DNA from: a virus
Direction: 5' to 3' (one strand)
IMG/VR virus record: IMGVR_UViG_3300031576_000233
Span: 1-30,542 of that record
DNA: 30,542 nt
In this document: positions 13,459 through 20,872 of the stretch, one piece after another
Position numbering within the stretch: the first letter of the stretch is position 1
Layout of the letters: every line of letters starts with the position of its first letter
The notes under the pieces: model-generated
Seen by the model: only the letters and a program-made list of their open reading frames with translations
Told to the model about the DNA's origin: nothing
Databases searched by the model: none
Position numbers and translations under genes: made by a program

Positions 13459-14000
13459 ACTGGTGGTCTTTCACCTGGTTCGTGATCGCCCTCGCCGTCC
13501 TCTATTTTCCCGTGCTGTGGCTGTGCCTCATCGCTGGCACTCTCGTCTTTCCTTTCCTATTTCTCGCGAACGCCGAGCGCTGGGTCGCGCCGCCGTCCTA
13601 CGTCGTCGACCTGATCGAGCGCTCCGGGGTTCCGGCGGTCGAGCTCTACATCGACAACATCAAACAGAACGACACGTTGCCCATACATTGCGCTGCGTTT
13701 GCTTGCGCGCTTTTCCCGAGGCGCCACGTGATCGTGTTCGACGAGGAATTCCTGCGCGTAGCTTCCAGCGTGCAAGTCATGTTCGTCCTGGGCCACGAAC
13801 TGGGACACCACAAGATGGGGCACACGCGCCTGCTCGCCAAAATCAAGGAATTGACCAGGTTCACCTTCGGATTGCATTTGGCATGCGCGGAGTACGACCT
13901 GGATTTCCGCGAGGCCGCGGCGGACGAATACGCGCGGTTGTTGACCGGCTGCCCGCAAACGGTACTCCATGGACTGCGCTTCCCATCCTCAAACCGTTGA
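13455..14000 (+). CDS. M48-like membrane zinc metalloprotease
   Basis: A 181-residue protein with a hydrophobic N-terminus containing about two membrane segments (residues 6-38) and a catalytic domain. HELGH at 114-118 supplies two zinc ligands and the catalytic glutamate. The third ligand is probably Glu153 in FREAAADEYA, matching the ExxAD pattern of M48 (HtpX/Ste24-like) proteases. It is shorter than typical HtpX (about 290) and lacks extra membrane helices. The gene overlaps the previous stop (ATGA). It is likely an inner-membrane protease acting on host or phage proteins. The substrate is unknown. Confidence 0.8.
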   Translation: MNWWSFTWFVIALAVLYFPVLWLCLIAGTLVFPFLFLANAERWVAPPSYVVDLIERSGVPAVELYIDNIKQNDTLPIHCAAFACALFPRRHVIVFDEEFLRVASSVQVMFVLGHELGHHKMGHTRLLAKIKELTRFTFGLHLACAEYDLDFREAAADEYARLLTGCPQTVLHGLRFPSSNR

Positions 14001-14313
14001 CTTGTTCCACGTAGAACGACACCCGCTGGCATTCGATCCGCCGCCGCGCTTCTCCCCGTCGATCGAGGGCACACGCTGCCGATGCGAAGCATGCTCGCCC
14101 GAGGATCCCGGGCCGACCTACACCGAGGCGTACCGGCATCTGTGCGAAGTCCGCTCGGTGGAAAACATGGACCCCGTGGCGCGGGCGTGGTATCTCGACA
14201 GGAACAAAAACAAGCGAGCCGACAGGATCATGGCGTCGATGAGCGAGCATTCGCTCGAGACATGGGCTACCGAGTTGGAGCTGCAGTGTGGCCATCTGGC
14301 CGATCACGAGTAG
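13969..14313 (+). CDS. Conserved phage protein with a CxCxxC motif, 114 aa
   Basis: Begins MDCASHPQTVDLFHVERHPL and carries RCRCEACSPEDPGPTYTEAY, then RHLCEVRSVENMDPVARAWY. The segment TYTEAxRHxCExRxVxNM is one I associate with small phage proteins of unknown function from the same replication neighbourhood. Cysteines may bind metal. The start overlaps the protease gene by 32 bases and no strong ribosome site is visible, so the true start could be slightly downstream. Confidence 0.6.
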   Translation: MDCASHPQTVDLFHVERHPLAFDPPPRFSPSIEGTRCRCEACSPEDPGPTYTEAYRHLCEVRSVENMDPVARAWYLDRNKNKRADRIMASMSEHSLETWATELELQCGHLADHE

Positions 14314-14806
14314 ACGCGGCGGGCGCCTGGTCCGCTACCTCGCCGATTACGTCGGGGTAAGCGAGGAGCGTTTCCGTGCCACGCTGAAGATGCGCAAGCT
14401 CGCAAAGCGAGCGGCTTACTATAGAAAATACAAACGGCGGTACCGGACTGGCGAAAGGAGAACGCGGGCGGTGAAGTCGCACTTCGAGCGCAAATACGCC
14501 TATGCTCCAATGTCGGAGTTTTGGGGATTGATGCAGACGGCGAGGCTGACGATAAAGGAGTTCTGTGCGCTGGCAGGGATCTCGACCACGAGTTTTTATA
14601 ACTGGTACGGCTTCCCGATGCACAAGTGGCCGATCGAACTGCTGCGCGCGCACATCTGGTCGCGTAACATGTCCGAGTACCTGCTGAAAAAAGGCGTCGA
14701 TACCGCGCAGTTCAAGGCCACACTACCGCCGCTCTCGGCCCCCGGCAGCCGGGCGCTCACCGAACGCGGTGTTCCGAAAATCGCCGGCATGGACAAGGAG
14801 GAGTGA
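14288..14806 (+). CDS. HTH DNA-binding protein, 172 aa
   Basis: Residues 86-108 (RLTIKEFCALAGISTTSFYN then WYG) form a helix-turn-helix with a tail HKWPIELLRAHIWSRNM, as in phage Cro/repressor-like and late regulators. The preceding part is strongly basic (YYRKYKRRYRTGERRTRAVK). It overlaps the previous gene by 26 bases. A role as transcriptional regulator, perhaps of the late structural block that follows, is inferred from position. Confidence 0.6.
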   Translation: MAIWPITSRRGGRLVRYLADYVGVSEERFRATLKMRKLAKRAAYYRKYKRRYRTGERRTRAVKSHFERKYAYAPMSEFWGLMQTARLTIKEFCALAGISTTSFYNWYGFPMHKWPIELLRAHIWSRNMSEYLLKKGVDTAQFKATLPPLSAPGSRALTERGVPKIAGMDKEE

Positions 14807-14807
14807 C

Positions 14808-15065
14808 GTGGAAAACGTGATGTTCAAAGTGGAGCACGAACAGGTCGGCCGGAACGAGTACAACATGGAGAAGACAACGCGCGTGATCGTTGTCGCTAAG
14901 GAACGGCCACTTCTCGGCCTCGCGGAGGCGAGACAGGCGAAGGTCGAACTCGAGGACGCTCTCACTGCCCTCGTTGCCTCGTATCGGCGCTGCGTGAGTG
15001 CGCACGTCGTCGAGGTCACCGGCGAAGAGATCGACAACCGCGTGACGGTGACGGTGGCCCTGTGA
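14808..15065 (+). CDS. Hypothetical protein, 85 aa, GTG start
   Basis: GTG at 14808 lies four to five bases after AAGGAGGAG. An internal ATG at 14820 is less well placed. The protein reads MENVMFKVEHEQVGRNEYNM, then TTRVIVVAKERP, a charged helix, and a strand pair AHVVEVTGEEIDNRVTVTVA. Its mixed alpha/beta make-up suggests a compact soluble protein. Function unknown. Confidence 0.55.
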   Translation: MENVMFKVEHEQVGRNEYNMEKTTRVIVVAKERPLLGLAEARQAKVELEDALTALVASYRRCVSAHVVEVTGEEIDNRVTVTVAL

Positions 15066-15418
15066 GTTTCTCCCCGCCGCCGGACCGCGTGGCGCTCAGC
15101 GCGGCCGCACGCAAGCACCTTCCGGGCGCCGACGTCGTGCACGTCTTTGAAATGATGCCAGGCCATGAGCCATGGAAGCTGCTCGCACGTATCCTGCCAA
15201 ATAAAGTATCCGTGCAGCACTTCGGGGACGACGAGCTCCAGGGCGCCTGCGTCAAGGCAGCGAAGGAACTGGAAATCGCGTTCGAGCATGACCACGAAAC
15301 GCGATTCCAGACCGATCACCGCATTGCCGCACGGTTCTCGATTCGTGGTCGAGACACGTGGTCTGCGCCACATGCAGCACAAGGTGAAGAAAGGTGTCGG
15401 TGTGCTGAAAGAAATTGA
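15062..15418 (+). CDS. Hypothetical protein, up to 118 aa; C-terminal end uncertain
   Basis: GTG at 15062 overlaps the previous stop (GTGA). The N-terminal 90 residues look natural (DVVHVFEMMPGHEPWKLLAR, then ACVKAAKELEIAFEHDHETR). The last ~20 residues (SAPHAAQGEERCRCAERN) look like out-of-frame translation, and the next gene overlaps by 131 bases without a ribosome site. A further single-base shift joining the two frames is possible but unproved. Confidence 0.5.
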   Translation: MSFSPPPDRVALSAAARKHLPGADVVHVFEMMPGHEPWKLLARILPNKVSVQHFGDDELQGACVKAAKELEIAFEHDHETRFQTDHRIAARFSIRGRDTWSAPHAAQGEERCRCAERN

Positions 15419-15491
15419 GGAAGTGTCGGACAATCACCTCGAGCAAGGAGAGGGCTGTTACCGCACGCAGCCGGTCCTGTACGACGAATAG
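15288..15491 (+). CDS. Hypothetical protein, 67 aa (or continuation of the previous gene)
   Basis: The frame from 15288 gives MTTKRDSRPITALPHGSRFV, then HMQHKVKKGVGVLKEIEEVS and a final QPVLYDE. An ATG at 15372 is an alternative start. Neither has a clear ribosome site. The C-terminal half is natural-looking. It may be an independent gene, or the true end of the 15062 gene after a one-base shift. Confidence 0.45.
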   Translation: MTTKRDSRPITALPHGSRFVVETRGLRHMQHKVKKGVGVLKEIEEVSDNHLEQGEGCYRTQPVLYDE

Positions 15492-15518
15492 GAGGGGGAC
15501 AACCTGAAGGAGAAGACC

Positions 15519-15845
15519 ATGCAATCGAAATTCGCGGAAACGGCACAGCATTTCAGCCGCGTAGCCGCTGCATTGCTGGAAAGCGGAGCAAGGAAGGCGA
15601 CGTTGTACCTGTCGCAGAAGTTGACGGTGAAGGCATCCGTTCCGATCTACGCGCCGCGGGACAAGAAGGGGGTGCGCAAGTACCCGAAGAAGGTGCACGA
15701 CATGCGCAGCAGCCGCGTGGAGATTCTCTTCACTTCCGGGGCTCCAAACTTCGAGGAACGATACTTCATCCGCCAGGCGGTGAAGGCGGGAGAGCCGTTT
15801 CCGGTGAAGAAGATTCAACTGAAGTTCCTGCCCGGCACGGCGTAG
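15519..15845 (+). CDS. Hypothetical protein, 108 aa
   Basis: ATG at 15519 follows AAGGAGAAG. The protein begins MQSKFAETAQHFSRVAAALL and contains KATLYLSQKLTVKASVPIYA, a basic strand-rich region (RDKKGVRKYPKKVHDMRSSR) and FIRQAVKAGEPFPVKKIQLK. Basic charge suggests nucleic-acid contact. Family unknown. It ends one base into the GTG of the next gene. Confidence 0.6.
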   Translation: MQSKFAETAQHFSRVAAALLESGARKATLYLSQKLTVKASVPIYAPRDKKGVRKYPKKVHDMRSSRVEILFTSGAPNFEERYFIRQAVKAGEPFPVKKIQLKFLPGTA

Positions 15846-16039
15846 TGGCGAGCCCGTTCGTAGAGCTCGATGCGCAGGTCAATGAGTGGCTGACCATTGA
15901 TCTGCGCAATCACTATGACGACGAACTGGATTTCGTTATCGTCGTCCCTGGATTCGGCCAGAAGCATCGCGCGGGGCTGGATTGCTGGTGCGAGCCGTTG
16001 GAAGATGACGGCGTGATCGTTCACAACGGATCGCACTGA
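15845..16039 (+). CDS. Hypothetical protein, 64 aa, GTG start
   Basis: GTG at 15845 overlaps the preceding stop by one base (TAGTG) and its own stop overlaps the TerL ATG by one base (TGATG). The acidic sequence includes LDAQVNEWLTIDLRNHYDDE, then FVIVVPGFGQKHRAGLDCWC. Translation of TerL is probably coupled to it. No family recognised. Confidence 0.55.
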   Translation: MASPFVELDAQVNEWLTIDLRNHYDDELDFVIVVPGFGQKHRAGLDCWCEPLEDDGVIVHNGSH

Positions 16040-17616
16040 TGCCTTTCGACCCGCCGCCGCAGGAACCTGTCCTCGGGGAACGCGCCCCCACGGAGGCATC
16101 TGCGGCGGCGGGGGTTGTGGACGTAGCGGTAGTCGATCAGTTCGCCGACAAGCGTTGGCGCATGGCGAACCTGTACTACATCCTCAACGAGTTGAATCAG
16201 GAAGTGAAGTTCGTCCCGAATGAAATGCAGGCGAAGTTTTGGGTCGAGATGTGGTACCTAAACCTGATTCTGAAGGGCCGGCAGCACGGCTTCACCACCT
16301 TCATTGACCTCTATATTCTCGACGAGTGTATCTGGCACCCGAACCAGGTCGGCGGCATCATCGCCCACACGCTGGACGATGTGCGCAAGATCTTCCGACG
16401 CAAGATCAAGTACCCCTACGATCGCTTGCCAGAGCAGATCAGGCAGGCGAATCCGGCGACGAACGACAGCGCGCAGGAGCTCATCTTCGCCAACAAGAGT
16501 GAAATCAGCGTCGGCACATCCATGCGCGCCGGCACGTTGTCGTACCTGCACGTTTCGGAGTTCGGAATTATTTCGCACAAGTATCCGGAGAAGGCCGAGG
16601 AGATCAAGACCGGATCCTTCAACACCGTGCATCAGGGAAGCTATATCTGGGTCGAGTCGACCGGCTATGGCAAGGGCGGTGAATTTCACGACATGGTGAC
16701 CAAGGCGATGAACAATCGCCGGCAGGGGAAGCCGCTCACCAAGATAGATTTCAAACTGCATTTCTATCCGTGGTGGGTGAACAGCAAGTACAAGCTTCCG
16801 ATGGAGGATGCGCGCAGCGTAGTCTTTACCCGCGAGCAGAACAGCTACTTCACTCGCGTGGAGAAGCTGACTGGCACGAGGCTCGATTTCCAGCAGCGCG
16901 CGTGGTACGTCAAGAAAAAGGAATGGAACGGCGAATTGATGTTCCGGGAATATCCAAGCACTGACAAAGAGCCGTTCGATGCCGTGATCCGCGGCGCGGT
17001 GTTTGGCTCGCAGATGGCCAAGGCCCGCGAGGAGGGCCGCGTGACCAGGGTGCCACACGATCCCGCGCTCGGCGTGGATACCTGGTGGGATCTCGGGCTT
17101 CGCAACAAGATGGCGATCTGGTTCGTGCAGCAGTTCGGCATGCAATTCCGCTTCATCTACTACCACGAGGTCGAGAACGAATCGCTCGAGTGGCACATCA
17201 GGCTGCTTGCGCAACTCAAGGACGCGAACAAGTGGAACTACCGGCATCACCTTGGGCCGCACGACCTGGAAGTGCGCGACATGTTCACGAAGAAGACGCG
17301 CTTCATGCAGGCGAAGGCTGCGGGCCTGACCTTCATCGTAGGCAAGCAGTGGGACATCGACGATCAGATCGAGGCCGGCAAAAACCTGATCCCGATGTGC
17401 TGGTTCGACGAGGAAAACTGCGATGTAGGAATCTCGCGGCTGGAGAATTACCGCTTCGAGTGGAACGAGAGCCTGCAGAGCTACACGAAAGAGCCGCGCC
17501 ATGACGAGAATTCCCACGCATCCTCGGCGTTCATGAGGGGCGCGATGCAAGCTGGCGTCGGTGGCCAGGGCAGCACCCGGGCGCGCGCCGTCCAGGAAAT
17601 AAAATTCGCAACGTAA
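16039..17616 (+). CDS. terL: Terminase large subunit (packaging ATPase/nuclease)
   Basis: 525 residues. The ATPase domain has a variant Walker A, KGRQHGFTT (79-87), of the KxRQxGFTT type used by several phage terminases, and a Walker B-like strand LSYLHVSEFG with Glu near 174. The nuclease domain (from about 345) has GVDTWWDLGLRNKMAIW with Asp347/351, GPHDLEVRD near 410-420, and HDENSHASSAF near 488-498, the three acidic clusters of an RNase H-like fold. It pumps DNA into the procapsid through the portal and cuts the concatemer. The small subunit is far upstream (9714). Start coupled to the previous gene. Confidence 0.93.
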   Translation: MPFDPPPQEPVLGERAPTEASAAAGVVDVAVVDQFADKRWRMANLYYILNELNQEVKFVPNEMQAKFWVEMWYLNLILKGRQHGFTTFIDLYILDECIWHPNQVGGIIAHTLDDVRKIFRRKIKYPYDRLPEQIRQANPATNDSAQELIFANKSEISVGTSMRAGTLSYLHVSEFGIISHKYPEKAEEIKTGSFNTVHQGSYIWVESTGYGKGGEFHDMVTKAMNNRRQGKPLTKIDFKLHFYPWWVNSKYKLPMEDARSVVFTREQNSYFTRVEKLTGTRLDFQQRAWYVKKKEWNGELMFREYPSTDKEPFDAVIRGAVFGSQMAKAREEGRVTRVPHDPALGVDTWWDLGLRNKMAIWFVQQFGMQFRFIYYHEVENESLEWHIRLLAQLKDANKWNYRHHLGPHDLEVRDMFTKKTRFMQAKAAGLTFIVGKQWDIDDQIEAGKNLIPMCWFDEENCDVGISRLENYRFEWNESLQSYTKEPRHDENSHASSAFMRGAMQAGVGGQGSTRARAVQEIKFAT

Positions 17617-17627
17617 GAGGGAAGACC

Positions 17628-17919
17628 ATGTACCCCACGATTGGCAGGCTGGTGCACTACCATGACCGATGAGCAGCAAATCAACCGGCGGCGCCTTGCG
17701 CGCACGCACGACATCGACTGGCCGAAAGGCGCACAGGCGCACATTGGCCAGCCAGTTCAAGCTGGTGACGTTTTCCCGATGGTCATCGTCTGGGTGTCGA
17801 TCGGCGCCGGCGCGTTGGTGAGCGGTCAGGTTTTCCTCGACGGCAACGATGTGCTGTGGGTCAGGGATGTGTCCGAAGGTGACGGCTTGGGCCAGTGGTC
17901 CTGGCCACCGCTCAAATAG
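17628..17919 (+). CDS. Conserved phage protein, apparent one-base frameshift near 17661
   Basis: With AGAGGGAAG upstream, ATG 17628 begins MYPTIGRLVHYHDR then stops. In another frame, ATG 17662 gives MTDEQQINRRRLARTHDIDW, then AHIGQPVQAGDVFPMVIVWV and VFLDGNDVLWVRDVSEGDGL. The expected family protein reads MxPTVGRxVHY...INRRR...VFLDGN...WP in one frame, so removing one base (C near 17661) restores VHYMTDEQQINRRR. The 17662 ATG lacks a ribosome site. The conserved protein has no known function but commonly follows terminase genes in related phages. The intact form would be about 97 residues. Confidence 0.6.
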
Positions 17920-18013
17920 CTAAACCGTTTACCTGCAAATCCCTGTGAGTCAGTGCTGGCTTGCGCTGCGGAGACGCTGCGGATACGCTTTCTCGTCCAG
18001 CAAGGAGGCCTCG
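17920..18013. promoter_or_regulatory. Short intergenic gap with an operator-like TAAACCGTTTA
   Basis: This 94-base gap in an otherwise packed block contains TAAACCGTTTA near 17922, a near-palindrome around one central base, similar to TAAACCGTT in the divergent promoter region (from about 5789). It also has a CTGCGGA direct repeat. No convincing -10/-35 pair. A regulator-binding site is possible. Confidence 0.3.
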
Positions 18014-18277
18014 GTGAACGAGCATCAGCGCAAGATGGCCAGAAAATCGAAGAAAATGGCAGGGTATCGCGACGGCGGGCTCATCCTGAAGCGCGCAGAG
18101 CAACTCGACATCGAAGCCGCCGATGAACGCAAAGCGTACAAGACGCTCAGGCCGCTTGACCCAGCCACCGAGCCAGTAAAGAGCCTGCGCGATGTGATCA
18201 ACTCCGACTTACCGCCGAAGAGCGGCAAACCCCCGGTGCGGATGGACAAGAATCCAAACCGCTTCGTGCGAGGGTAA
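18014..18277 (+). CDS. Hypothetical protein, 87 aa, GTG start, YRDGG motif
   Basis: GTG at 18014 lies five bases after a perfect AAGGAGG (18002-18008). The protein begins with a basic stretch (MNEHQRKMARKSKKMAGYRD) and contains GYRDGGLILKR, then RMDKNPNRFVRG. The motif YRDGG recurs in the portal protein's C-terminus (GYRDGGMVMDR, then RMDVNRP). This suggests a shared interaction element of head proteins. It ends one base before the portal ATG. Confidence 0.6.
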   Translation: MNEHQRKMARKSKKMAGYRDGGLILKRAEQLDIEAADERKAYKTLRPLDPATEPVKSLRDVINSDLPPKSGKPPVRMDKNPNRFVRG

Positions 18278-20485
18278 ATGGCCATCATCGGTCTTCGCGT
18301 CGTCAGCAACAAGCAGCTCGCGCAGAACGAGGAGGCCCGCTACACCGCGCAGCGTCAGACGCAGCAGGAAAGCATGTTCCTGCGCGGGCTTGCAGGTCAT
18401 ATCGAGAAGGCGTGGCAGGCCGCGCAGCAGGCCAAGCGCTCCATCGAGGACCAGATGTTGCGCTCTTTGCGCCAGCGCACCGGCGTCTACGAACCGAGCG
18501 ATCTCGCGTTGATCCGCCAGCAAGGCGGTTCCGAGATTTACATGATGTTGACCAGCGCCAAATGCCGCGGCGCCGAGGCGTGGCTGCGCGAGATTCTGCT
18601 CAACGAGTTGGAGCGTCCGTGGGGGCTGGACCCCTCGCCGATGCCGGACCTCCCGCCGATGGTGCAGCAGGCGATCGTCAACAACGTCTTCATGGAAGCG
18701 ATGGCCGCGGGCTGGGAAGTGGATGATTCCCGCCTGGACGAACGGTTGCTCACCGTGAAGACTCTCGCCTACAAGCGCATGATGGGCCTTGCCCGCAAGA
18801 TCGCGGAACGCCACGAGCTCGTGATCGCCGATCAGTTCGCCGATGGCGGCTGGCGCGAGGCGCTGGACGAGTTCATCTACGATCTGGTTACGTTCCCGAA
18901 CGCTTTCATCAAGGGGCCGGTGATGCGCAAGCGCAAAATGCGCAAGTGGCGCCCTGGCCAGGGCGGACAATGGAACGCGGTGGTCGAGGAAGTGATCATG
19001 CCGACCTACGAGCGGCGAAGCCCGTTCGATATTTTCCCCTCGCCGGCGATGCGCCACATCCAGTTCGGAAATCTCATCGACCGGCACCAGTTCACGCGCT
19101 TGCACTTGCAGCAGCTTTTCGGCGTGCCCGGCTATTCCGACGACGCGATGGCGCAAGTGCTGACCGAGTACGGCGACAAGGGCTACAACTCGCGGCAGAT
19201 GAACGACCACGAGCGCGCCGTTCTCGAGTTACGCCGGCAGGAGGAATACGACCCGGAGGGCACGATGGAAGCCCTCAACTTTTGGGGATCCTGCCAGGGC
19301 CATTTGCTGATGCAATGGCAATACGAGAACCAGGTAGAGCGCGAAGAGGAAATTCTTCCGAATCGCGAATATCAGATCGAGGCGTGGAAGATCGGCCGCT
19401 ACATCATCAAGGCGGAGGTCAACCCTGATCCGCTGGGCAAGAAGCCCTACAGCAAGGCGAGCTTCGATTCAATCGCCGGCGCGTTTTGGGGGCAGGGTCT
19501 TCCAGAAATCATCAAGGACACGGCGGCGATGTGCAACGCCGCCGCGCGCGCTATCTCGAATAACGCGGCCGTGGCGAGCGGACCGCAAACGGAAATCAAC
19601 GTAGACCGGCTGGCCGATGGCGAGCCCGTCACGAAGATCTACCCGTGGAAGATCCACCAGACGGTTTCCGACATGACGGGCAACAACCAGCCAGCCGTGC
19701 GCTTCAGCCAGCCGCAGATGCACGTCCAGGAGCTTTTGCTCATCTACAACCACTTCGAGCGTGTCGCCGACAACGAGAGCGGCTTCCCCAACTACACCTA
19801 TGGGGACGCGAAGGTGGGCGGCGCCGGGCGCACATCGAGCGGCCTCGCGCAGCTGATGGGCAACGTCGGCAAGGGTGTACGCCGCGTCGTGAGTCAGGTA
19901 GACATGTACGTAATCGAGCAGTGCGTGGCGCGGCAGTACGACTACAACATGGAATATCACCCGGACCCGTCGATCAAATTCGACCTCCGCCCGGTGGCGC
20001 GCGGCAGCGTGGCCATGCTGATCAAGGACCAGATCGCTCTGCGGCAGAAGGAAATGCTGCAGGCGACCCTCAACCCGCTGGATGCGCAGATCATCGGTGC
20101 GCGCGGGCGCATGGAAATGCTGCGGCCGGCACTCAAGGCCGCGGAATTCCCGGTTGAGAGGATCCTGCCGACCGAGCTGGAGCTCGAGCTCGCCATGGCC
20201 ACGATGCCGCCGCCGGCGCAACTGCTGGGCAAGACCGGGCCGAACGCTGCTGGAGAACCTGGCGCGGCGCCCGGCCGCGGCGAAGGCGGCGGAACACCGG
20301 AAGGTCCGGAGAATCAGGACCTCGCCGGCAATCCGCCACAGGGCGTGCGCGAGCGCGAAGCCACGCAGGGCTACCGCGATGGCGGCATGGTGATGGATCG
20401 CATGGACGTCAATCGACCGATCAAACCACGGCGCTACAAGATGTGGCGCGGCGATGACGGCGAGATGATGGCCGAGGAGCTCTGA
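18278..20485 (+). CDS. Portal protein
   Basis: 735 residues, the size of large podovirus-type portals. Recognisable features are an N-terminal helical part (residues 1-110), the stretch EAWLREILLNELERPWGLDP and central YERRSPFDIFPSPAMRHIQF. GAFWGQGLPEIIKDTAAMCN and AAVASGPQTEINVDRLADGE follow, then a helical barrel region (QVDMYVIEQCVARQYDYNME). The C-terminal tail carries GYRDGGMVMDR. It sits after terminase, as expected for the head-vertex ring through which DNA enters. The next gene starts in its stop (ATGA). Confidence 0.85.
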   Translation: MAIIGLRVVSNKQLAQNEEARYTAQRQTQQESMFLRGLAGHIEKAWQAAQQAKRSIEDQMLRSLRQRTGVYEPSDLALIRQQGGSEIYMMLTSAKCRGAEAWLREILLNELERPWGLDPSPMPDLPPMVQQAIVNNVFMEAMAAGWEVDDSRLDERLLTVKTLAYKRMMGLARKIAERHELVIADQFADGGWREALDEFIYDLVTFPNAFIKGPVMRKRKMRKWRPGQGGQWNAVVEEVIMPTYERRSPFDIFPSPAMRHIQFGNLIDRHQFTRLHLQQLFGVPGYSDDAMAQVLTEYGDKGYNSRQMNDHERAVLELRRQEEYDPEGTMEALNFWGSCQGHLLMQWQYENQVEREEEILPNREYQIEAWKIGRYIIKAEVNPDPLGKKPYSKASFDSIAGAFWGQGLPEIIKDTAAMCNAAARAISNNAAVASGPQTEINVDRLADGEPVTKIYPWKIHQTVSDMTGNNQPAVRFSQPQMHVQELLLIYNHFERVADNESGFPNYTYGDAKVGGAGRTSSGLAQLMGNVGKGVRRVVSQVDMYVIEQCVARQYDYNMEYHPDPSIKFDLRPVARGSVAMLIKDQIALRQKEMLQATLNPLDAQIIGARGRMEMLRPALKAAEFPVERILPTELELELAMATMPPPAQLLGKTGPNAAGEPGAAPGRGEGGGTPEGPENQDLAGNPPQGVREREATQGYRDGGMVMDRMDVNRPIKPRRYKMWRGDDGEMMAEEL

Positions 20486-20862
20486 TGACACCGAGAGAGG
20501 GTCGAGTCGCTACGCTCCGTCTGCTGTGCGCCGAGCCGATGTTTCTGTGCCTGTTCACCAAAGGCCCGGTAGCCGGCAAGGACGAATGTTCCATCCAAGA
20601 CTTCACCCCATCCAAGGCATCACAAATGCGCCCGATGTCGATGCGTGACTGGCTGATCGACGAAGAAAAGGTGACGGCGATGGCCGACAAGCGCACGTTC
20701 GGATTTTCGAGCGTTGGAGAGAAGATCCTGGGCTGGTACATGATTCTTAAGAAGGACAGTTTGGTCATCGGCTACGATTACTTCCAAGACTCGTACAAGA
20801 TCAACTCTACTGACGACAAGGTTGGAGCGCGTCCTCGGTTGATGTTGGGCGCGATTAAGTAG
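20485..20862 (+). CDS. Hypothetical virion-region protein, 125 aa
   Basis: Overlaps the portal stop by one base. The C-terminal half, MADKRTFGFSSVGEKILGWY, then LVIGYDYFQDSYKINSTDDK and ARPRLMLGAI, resembles short phage structural/accessory proteins whose role is unassigned. The N-terminal half is less typical, so the start could be later (for example the ATG at 20680). Confidence 0.5.
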   Translation: MTPREGRVATLRLLCAEPMFLCLFTKGPVAGKDECSIQDFTPSKASQMRPMSMRDWLIDEEKVTAMADKRTFGFSSVGEKILGWYMILKKDSLVIGYDYFQDSYKINSTDDKVGARPRLMLGAIK

Positions 20863-20872
20863 GCGGCCGCCC

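Noticed and set aside
16258-17760. 500-codon minus-strand frame opposite TerL
   Set aside because: Antisense shadow of a clearly identified terminase; no motifs.
17641-17919. TTG start at 17641 for the post-TerL gene
   Set aside because: Gives MAGWCTTMTDEQ, unlike the family; the 17628 start plus a one-base shift fits better.
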